From Cyclina sinensis (lineage: Eukaryota; Mollusca; Bivalvia; Venerida; Veneridae), in NCBI GenBank assembly GCA_012932295.1, contig JAAONU010000014.1:34193977-34257976 (forward strand): DNA of 64,000 nucleotides, given 5' to 3'. The translations under genes and the position numbers were made by a program. Positions 56,620 to 64,000 of the stretch are shown piece after piece. Under the pieces are notes generated by a model. The model did not search any database. It saw nothing but the letters and a program-made list of their open reading frames with translations, and had not been told where the DNA came from. How positions within the stretch are numbered: the first letter of the stretch is position 1; every line of letters begins with the position of its first letter.

Positions 56620-58270
56620 ATGTTTTGACAGTTTTGAAGTTCCTAATTTCCTATCTCTTTTTCTAAAAAGGAAAGGGGAACTGGTTCCTTAATCCTTATT
56701 CAATAACGAATAAGGAATAGAAAATATGACTTGTCAAACATCTTAATTTTAATTGTTGCTCACTTGAGCATATAAAGCAAAACCGCGAGCTTTAAACGTT
56801 AACTCTTTCAAGACGAAAGGAAAACGGAACTACTTCCTTATTCATCATTCAAAAGAGAAAAAAGAAATAGAAAATATGGCTGCCGCAGAAGCTTCCATTT
56901 GTCATTATTTTAACTGTAACTCATTTGATTTATGATGATAAGGCACAAACAATATATTCATGACCTAATGACTCAAGCCATGAACCCAAAATATTTCCAT
57001 TCGAACAAGGAAAAGGGGACTGGTTCATTAATCCTTATTTAAACTCAAGTAAGAAAGAGAAAATAAGACTGTCGCAAATACCTCGATTTATCGGATATTT
57101 TAACTGTAGCTCATGTGATTTATGTTAATCAAGCACATTAAATATATTTTAAAAGGAATATTTCAAACTTTGAACCTCAACTCTTTCAAGTCAAATAAGA
57201 AATGGAGAACTGATCCTTATTCATTATTCAGACGCAAAAAAATGAATAAATAGAGGATATTCAAAAAACTTGAATTTTCTGTTTATTATATACTTTTCTC
57301 TTTTTTGAGCTTAAGATTCAAAAGAATTCCCCTTTAATTTAGTGTATTGACTGAATTTAGAAGAAAGTAGTCCGGCAAGACATCAGTGAAAATACGGAAA
57401 ATATGTTTCACTGCAGTGAAAAATAATTTTTTACAGTGAAAATACGGAAAATGAAAATACACAATTTATTTTATCAATATTTCTCAATATTTCATTTATA
57501 AGTATATAATAAAAAAATTAATTTCCAAACTTATAACTAAGTGTTGAATTTAAAGAATACTTCAGTCGAATAAGGGATTAGGAGCTGGTTCCATTTGTCC
57601 TGGTTCAGCAGCGAATAAGAAACAGAAAAATGATAAACATATAACATAATTCTAACTATTTTGCTTCACGATTTCGTTAAAGATGGGGGATTTTTATTTG
57701 TACAGAGGTCGAGGTCGCAAAGAACGTTAAATGTATGTTGTAAAGGAAAGAGCTAAAACTGCATGTTTTTATAAAAATAGACTGTGTCTAGAATTTTACG
57801 TAACAAATGAGCAGTTTTTGCACTGATGTTAGGACATATTCTGCTTATTCAAGTGTTCCATGTCCCCATGGGCCTTTTAAAAACACCGAATTAAATATAG
57901 CTTTTGCCGGCCCGCAATAATCTGGGTATCACAGGTACCTCCATTATACTTTATATTAAAAGTAACTTATGTGGTGTAGTATGATTACCAAACATACAAT
58001 ACAAACACTAACAATTGGAAAATCCACTGTCAATGAACCCGACACAATTTGATAGACAGGGCACATCTAGCTTACAAGTAACCTAGACATATCGACATCA
58101 TCAATTGAAGATCCTCAATAGAGTTTCGGTTAAATACGAATAGGGAATGAGGAACTGGTTCCATATTCTATATCCTAACGTGAAAAAGGAATTACTGTAA
58201 CTCATGCGATTTATGAAAATTAAGCACATACAATATATTTAAGAAGAAAAAAAACTAAAGTTTAGAACTT
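56620..58270 (+). repeat. Degenerate array of about 180-190-bp units
   Basis: 'ggaactggttccttaatccttattcaa', 'aagaaatagaaaatatg' and 'taactgtaactcatttgatttatg' recur from about 56690, 56830, 57010, 57195, 57565 and 58150, with unrelated AT-rich sequence between the later units. The last unit runs into the 42-bp minisatellite. Confidence 0.6.
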
Positions 58271-58280
58271 GAAATCTTAT

Positions 58281-58690
58281 AACTCCAAAAAGGAACAAAA
58301 TAACTCGTTTCCACAAGTTAAAAAAAGATTTTTCGCGCAAAATAATCCGTTACCACAAGTTAAAAAAAGATTTTTCGCACAAAATATTTCGTTCCCACAA
58401 CTTAAAAAAGATTTTTTGCGCAAAATAACTCGTTCCCACAAGTTAAAAAAAGATTTTTCGCACAAAATAATTCGTTCCCACAAGTTAAAAAAAGATTTGT
58501 CGTTCAAAATAATTCGTTCCCACAAGTTAAAAAGAGATATTTTGCACAAAATATTTCGTTCCCACAAGTTGAAAAAAGATTTTTCGCACAAAATAATTCG
58601 TTCCCACAATTTAAAAAAAGATTTTTTGTGCAAAATAATCCGTTTCCACAGATTAGAAAAAATATTTCTGAAAATAAGTTGTTCCCACGG
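58281..58690 (+). repeat. 42-bp minisatellite open on both strands
   Basis: About ten units of 42 bp carry 'cgttcccacaagttaaaaaa' and 'agatttttcgcacaaaataa'. Because 42 is a multiple of three and the unit lacks a stop in one frame of each strand, long frames appear on plus (144 codons, 'HKLKKDFSHKIIRS' repeated) and minus (179 codons, 'LWERIILCEKSFFN' repeated). No promoter, splice or composition signal singles out either as a gene. Confidence 0.9.
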
Positions 58691-58879
58691 ATTAATAAAA
58701 TAAACCGACCATGTCCTCTCCATGCTTCCGTAAAAATAGCTAAGATGAGTGAAATTTATTAATAAACAAATTACATCTGACGTATATGTTTTTATTGGTC
58801 TTGAAAGTCGACACATTACAAATCAACATACACTCTATACATTATATAAAGAGAACAGTAACGAGCGGAATCAGTTCAT

Positions 58880-59213
58880 CTAACACCGATTCTGATTGGT
58901 CACAGAAACAAACGTCCATGACCGAAACGTACTACAGGGTTAGCATAATACAGGGTCATGTAAAAGCAATCCTGCATGATGCTGAATACTTTCTGACGCA
59001 CCGAAGGGTAAAAAGCCCTTTTTAAGCATGACCCTGCACGATGCAGGCTTTTCATGAATATGCTTTCAGTATGATGCAGGATTTATTTTGCACGACCCTG
59101 TATGATGCTGAAAATAATTGTCATGATCCTGTATGATGCTTAAAAACAATTATCATGACCCTGCATGACGATAAAAACTTCAGCAAGATGCTGGGTCTAA
59201 CAAATAAAACCCT
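58880..59213 (-). repeat. GCATCATGCAGGGTCATG element, copy 2
   Basis: Inverted copy of 41169-41472. It shares the outer borders (taacaccgattctgattgg, and ...aataaaaccct), the spaced CATGACCCTGCATGATGC words and the central 'ttctgacgcaccgaagggtaaaaagcccttttt'. It is about 30 bp longer at the border near 59180. Confidence 0.7.
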
Positions 59214-59319
59214 AATTGTACGCCATACATATCAAATTGTTTAATAAAAAAATCAAAGTGGTCCTATTGTCGGAACATAGCTGTATAAAGAGCAGAAAGT
59301 TCAACCTAATTTTTTGTTA

Positions 59320-59403
59320 TCAATGTTTGATGACAACTCTATGTATCAGTTGCTCCGCCGTTAATAGTTTAGCGCGCGAACACGCTGAAACGGAGGCGAC
59401 ATG
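59320..59403 (+). promoter_or_regulatory. Possible 5' exon ending at an ATG|GTAAGC donor
   Basis: A locally CpG-rich stretch (tagcgcgcgaacacgctgaaacggaggcgac) ends in ATG followed at once by the splice-donor consensus GTAAGCG. This is the arrangement of a first exon whose start codon precedes an intron. No second exon is found to the window end, so it remains a weak candidate. Confidence 0.2.
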
Positions 59404-59591
59404 GTAAGCGTCTAAACAAAATGAGCTTCGTCTTTAGTTAAACCAAGTGGCATGTGAAGACCCTTTATTTCGGATGTATATTAACCCTGAACATGCTGAA
59501 TGTTTGTAATGGATTTGCCCAGCTTTGAATTTGGAACAGTCCATTCAAAGTTTAAGGGATTTCAATATCAAAACAAAAAATGAGCTACCAA

Positions 59592-59647
59592 CAGTATAGA
59601 GCCTGGTCAGACTGCACGGATGTGCAGGCTGGCCTGGCTCTATACTG
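59592..59647. repeat. 56-bp foldback
   Basis: CAGTATAGAGCCTGG and its mirror CCTGGCTCTATACTG enclose a second stem TGCAC-ggatg-TGCA. The word is a common short repeat in bivalve sequence by my recollection. Confidence 0.65.
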
Positions 59648-59659
59648 GTGGCAAAGGAT

Positions 59660-61149
59660 AATCACTTTCGGTTCCAGCAGGTTAAGGGTTAATGTTGTTT
59701 GATTAGAACTGATAACAGTTTTTATGTAATTTGGTCTTGTTCTTGCATTATAGTTTATTCATAAGCATGCACAGACCGAAAACAGTATATAAATATCTGG
59801 TAGCACAATCTTCTTTGACAGAAATCAGCTGTAGGCAACCGCTCACACTTAATACCAACCACTAGTTCATTTTCTACATGTAAACGTTGGAGGAAAACAC
59901 TTGGTTCTTTTCTTTTTTCATCTAGTTTAAAAAAATATGTACAATAATTCAGAATTTGATCTTTAATATGGATAAAGTCTATATTGTCAAATTATAGAAC
60001 GTTTCTGCACACCTAGAGCTTTTTTCAGGCAGCAGCATTTGATGGAATAATGAAGCCTTGTTATTGTACGTAGATATGTCAATACAGCGGGAGAAACCCC
60101 GACCACAAAAATCTGATAGCGAGAAAGGCCAAACTATTATAGTGTTCTGTAGGAATAAACATGTCAAAATTGAATTCTTTTTAAAATAGCTGCAGTGGAA
60201 CATACTTTTGATATTTATACTGTTTGCTACGTTAGTGGAAAGTATTCATTTGCAGTTTTGAAAATATAAAGGGCAATAAGGAACTGTCTTTGTCGTAGTA
60301 AGTACGTGAAATGATTTCAACTTATAATAAAAGGAGTAAAGTGTAACTAAATTTTGAACATGTCACACAGCATTGGTTCATCTTTAAACTGACAACTTTC
60401 ACATATTTTTTTTACACATTTTTTTTCTCAAAGAAGCTGGCACTTACTCAGTTAACTCATTGTAGATTTACAAACTCTTATTCATGAGTAGATTAGTGTC
60501 TGATATTTTTAACAGATGCTAGGAAAGGCACAAAAAATTAAAGAAGCTTACAGATGATTGATTTATTAAATATTAAATGTTTTTTGATATATATATTTTT
60601 TATAAGGGGATTCAACGCTGAGACAGACCAGTAGAAGCATTTGAGCAAAATATACCTTTAAAATAACGTTTATCTAAAGCTTTGTGTTTTTCTTTTTTTT
60701 CTGGTGTGGTGTTAAAGTGTGCCATTACTTGTGCCTTAATACTGAAGATACTAAAATGGAGTTATTTCACGGAATTGAAACAGTTATAAGAAAGTTCTAC
60801 CCGTTGAGAGAATAACCTTTATTCGTTTAACTGAATATATTGAAGTAAAATTATTTGAAATATTTTTTTCTTACAACACATTTTGGTACAAATTGATTTA
60901 CCACAACATATATAACTTAAAGTTTATACAATAATAATCTAAAAACAATCTAAAATGATACCAGACAGACAGACTGAAACCAGCCCATCAAATAAATTTT
61001 AAGTATTATTACTGGTAAATATAATCACACACGAAATATATCACTTAATACATTTTTGTAAATATTATCAACTTTTTATACAATTGAAAGAAATTCAGCA
61101 AAATACGACTGCTTTGCTTTAAACAACCTTTGGCTAGCAGATAATCAAG
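59660..61149. other. No gene seen
   Basis: About 1.5 kb of AT-rich sequence. The minus frame 59979-60203 (74 codons) has no recognisable motif. Confidence 0.4.
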
Positions 61150-61300
61150 GCTTTCAAAGAGCTGAAAGACTGTCGGCTGGATAGGAGGCGAAGGACCATT
61201 TTGCTTTCGTAATCAGTCCTATCAAGAGAGTCTTTAAATCGGCTTATTGGTAATTTTTTATGTTTATGTAGCATTAACATTCAAATGGCCATAGTCTTTT
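61150..61300 (-). repeat. Dispersed repeat, inverted partner of 44560-44690
   Basis: 'gactgtcggctggataggagg', 'cattttgctttcgtaatc' and 'cattaacattcaaatggcc' match the earlier copy on the other strand. Confidence 0.55.
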
Positions 61301-62282
61301 TGCTTGCTCATCGGTATATTTATATTGATAAATTATCATTAATATTATAAAGATACATTATTGAAGATTTTAAGACAGAAAACCAGCATGAAAGAAAAAG
61401 GTAACAAGCGAGGAAACGAGTTAAACTTGTGTTCTTTGCTTTCTAGCCACTTTACAGAGAGTTTAAAGGTGCAGTCACCTTTCTTAACCGTCGTATTACA
61501 TTAGTGTTCCGGTAAGTCCGTTGCCTACAGAAGTACAGTATAGATTTTTTTAGTATACAACTAAGAGAAAGACGTATGAAAGATCTCATCATAATGATGC
61601 GAAACAATACTGTCATATATCTACTTTCGAAAAGATGTGTGACTATTTACGAATTTCGAGATCCTCCCTGTATATGGTCTGGATATGTTGATACGCCAGT
61701 ATGGGCGCATTAATAATTAGTCGGCGCTCAGAAGAGGAGAGGGCCGACTACATTAAATTGATATTGTCAAAATACAGCAAAAGACGTGGGCAAGTTGTTA
61801 TTGTCGATTAATATTTTGTTATTGTCGTGTTTCACTTGATAAGAATTACTGAAATTTAAGCATGGTATTAACCTGAAACCATGATGAAATATTTATCCTG
61901 TCACTAATAACACTTTCGAACTAATAACAAGGTGCCGTATATTTGTCTTTATCTACGGCAGTTGGTCACGTGACGTTGATATACGGCACATGATATGTCA
62001 TGAACTACTTTTGTGTTTATAATCAGAAGGAAGTGATTAAATTGATGTTATTACAAACAGAGACTACTTGAATAAAAAATTAAATATTTCAATATGTAAA
62101 TCTTACAATATAGGGATCAGTAAAAGAAATAAAGTTACTGAAACTTTGGAACTATTTTTTGTGTGTGCAAATGTACCACTGCCGGATTACCTTGACATTA
62201 GCCTAAATTGAAACACTTTAAAGATAGATTTTCAATATCTTAAGTAAATTATGTCCAAATGCCAGATAAGACAGGATAAATA
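61301..62282. other. No gene seen; two small inverted repeats
   Basis: TAGTCGGC...GCCGACTA (61718-61751) and GTGCCGTATAT...ATATACGGCAC (61932-61990, enclosing a CACGTG word) are local inverted repeats. There is no coding frame. Confidence 0.5.
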
Positions 62283-62422
62283 GAATAATAGGTTAGTGTC
62301 TTAATTGAGAAAATTTATCTGGCTCGGCTGCGGAATTTATCGGGTTCGCCTGTGGTTCACCCGATAAATTCCTACGCCTTGCCAGATAAACTTTCTCATA
62401 TTAAGACACTAACCTATTATTC
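62283..62422. mobile_element. 140-bp foldback hairpin
   Basis: GAATAATAGGTTAGTGTCTT is mirrored by AAGACACTAACCTATTATTC. The inner stem continues (GAGAAA.TTTATCTGG against CCAGATAAACTTTCTC, and 'GAATTTATCGGGT' against 'ACCCGATAAATTC'). Confidence 0.8.
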
Positions 62423-64000
62423 TCTATTTCATCAGTATGGAAATATATTTGAAAATAATCAACATTTTTATTTACTTTCGATCCCTTAATAATAATATAA
62501 AGTGAGTTTGACACTGCCTTACACATTAATCTCCCCTGCATTCAGTGAAGTAACAGCCTTGTTGTGTGGCGCTACAAATGACGAAGTAAGGGATCAGTAA
62601 ATATCAGCTAATATTAACCCGGCCTTTATGCCTAATTTTGATTTGCAGTTCTAAAGACTGTCGGTTGTCGCCGACATACTAAAAATGTAAAAACATTGCA
62701 TAATTCTCTAACAAGAACAATTCGAATAAGAATAAAAACAAAAACTTCAACAACAAGTACCCTGCCTTTACGTATGGATTTTCATTTTAATTGAAATCTT
62801 AAAAAATACAGAAATATAACACATAATGGAAAAAAATATATGAAAACTTAACCATAATGCACAACGTAGTATCACAAATGTAAATTGCATTAACTGTACA
62901 GGAAATCTTGTAATGGAAGTAAAGTTAAAACAAAAAATCCTTCCATCTTATTTAGAGTATGTTCTGAGCAATTTATAACGTTAAACATAAATATATATTT
63001 CGTTACACATTTTTCAATACTCGCAATGCGTTTAATAAAACATGTAAGAAAGAGCGTCATAATAATAATAATTAACAAATAAAATACTAGAATAATTTAC
63101 GAAAATAGCTTTATCCCTTAGTATCCCTGTTATAAAATTCAGCGTAAAGGAAACAGTCATAATCAAAACAATGTGTTATTGAAATCTAGAAGACCAATCG
63201 CTGAAACCATTTTCTTGCTTGTAAAATGAAAACATTAACGTGTCTTTGACAATTAGTTTATAATACCTTATTATTTTTAGGTACAAAATGTACCTATGTT
63301 TATCTATCGGCTGTAGTCAGCACAAGATTTAGCTTCGACAACTAGGACATTTACTTTTATGAATACAATACAATAAAAACACCAACCTAACACGAACAAA
63401 TTATCTGTGGTTTGAGACAATGCTGACTGGAGAACATTTGGAAATATGCATTATGAATTACGACACTATATAACATGTTAAAAATAACACATCGTATGAA
63501 ATATACACCCTTGGACATTAACTGTAGTAAGATTAAGGTAACGTATTATGTTAAAGATATAAAGAAAGACATTTTATTGTGGTAAAACTTATGCAAGAAA
63601 GGGAAAATGTTTTGTCACGGGCAGAATGTGTAAGAAACAACAAGTCTACGTCATTATTTTTTTTAAAATCATATCATGTTATCACTGAACAAAACATAAC
63701 ATTTTGGGAAAGTCCCTCTTTTGTACTGTTTTAGCTTATCAATTGTCTGAAACGTAATAGTAATAAACCTCAGCAAATAATAATAATAATTATACTACTA
63801 ATAATAATAATCAAATAATAATAATAACAAAAGTTAGTTATCTAACTCTAAAATGAAGTTTGTTATTTTTGTCGTGAACGGAAGCATAAATATTAACTTG
63901 AAAGGACGACTAAAAATATGTGTAACATTTGTTTCAGCCTATTTGCTCGCGTCATAGATTTAATCTTGAGGTGAGAATATCTACGCCTTCACAGAAACCA
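62423..64000. other. No gene seen; AAT-rich microsatellite at 63775-63829
   Basis: 1.6 kb of AT-rich sequence. The minus frame 62890-63078 (62 codons) has no motif. 63775-63829 is an interrupted (AAT/TAA)n microsatellite. Confidence 0.45.

Overview
This is an AT-rich animal nuclear segment dominated by repeats. Monomer families carrying the phrases 'GCTCACCTG...GGTGAGC' and 'TTTGAACAAACTTGGTAGAGGTCC', tRNA-derived SINE fragments, foldback MITEs and an intact BEL/Pao retrotransposon are what I associate with a bivalve mollusc. That taxonomic call is recognition of repeat style, not a search result. There is no rRNA, no CRISPR array and no prokaryotic operon.

Layout. 1-17.5 kb holds four tandem-monomer elements (A-D), each opening with a short palindrome; A, B and C also close with a hairpin. 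Two of them carry later insertions: a 1.6 kb CCCAGCAAACAC-ended element in A, and a 5 kb decayed DNA transposon in D with a broken multi-domain transposase-like gene. 17.5-18.8 kb is a 145-bp-period array ending in a hairpin. 19.3-26.5 kb is another monomer array split by a 5.9 kb element with about 1.3 kb inverted arms, itself carrying a TTAA-flanked MITE, a second nested element and two foldback hairpins.

27.9-30.3 kb (minus strand) holds the best candidate for a host gene: four small exons with canonical splice sites and one consistent phase, product unknown. Its introns contain a TTAA-flanked MITE with a SINE and a small LTR that encloses a tRNA-like sequence. 31.7 kb (minus) has a hammerhead-ribozyme-like core, and 31.96-32.38 kb (minus) a 141-codon open frame of unknown function. 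33.6-41.5 kb contains a 41-bp minisatellite, a large foldback element, minus-oriented monomer arrays, a second hairpin-capped element, a perfect-TIR MITE and one copy of a repeat built on GCATCATGCAGGGTCATG.

45.9-51.9 kb is a structurally intact BEL/Pao retrotransposon: 189-bp LTRs that look identical, a 5-bp target duplication and one uninterrupted 1749-residue Gag-Pol. It is the only clearly complete long coding sequence. 52-59 kb is more monomer arrays, a 42-bp minisatellite open on both strands, and the second, inverted copy of the GCATCATGC element. 59-64 kb is mostly featureless apart from small foldbacks and microsatellites.

The genes do not form a pathway. The window records layered insertions, several of which can be ordered because one repeat interrupts another.
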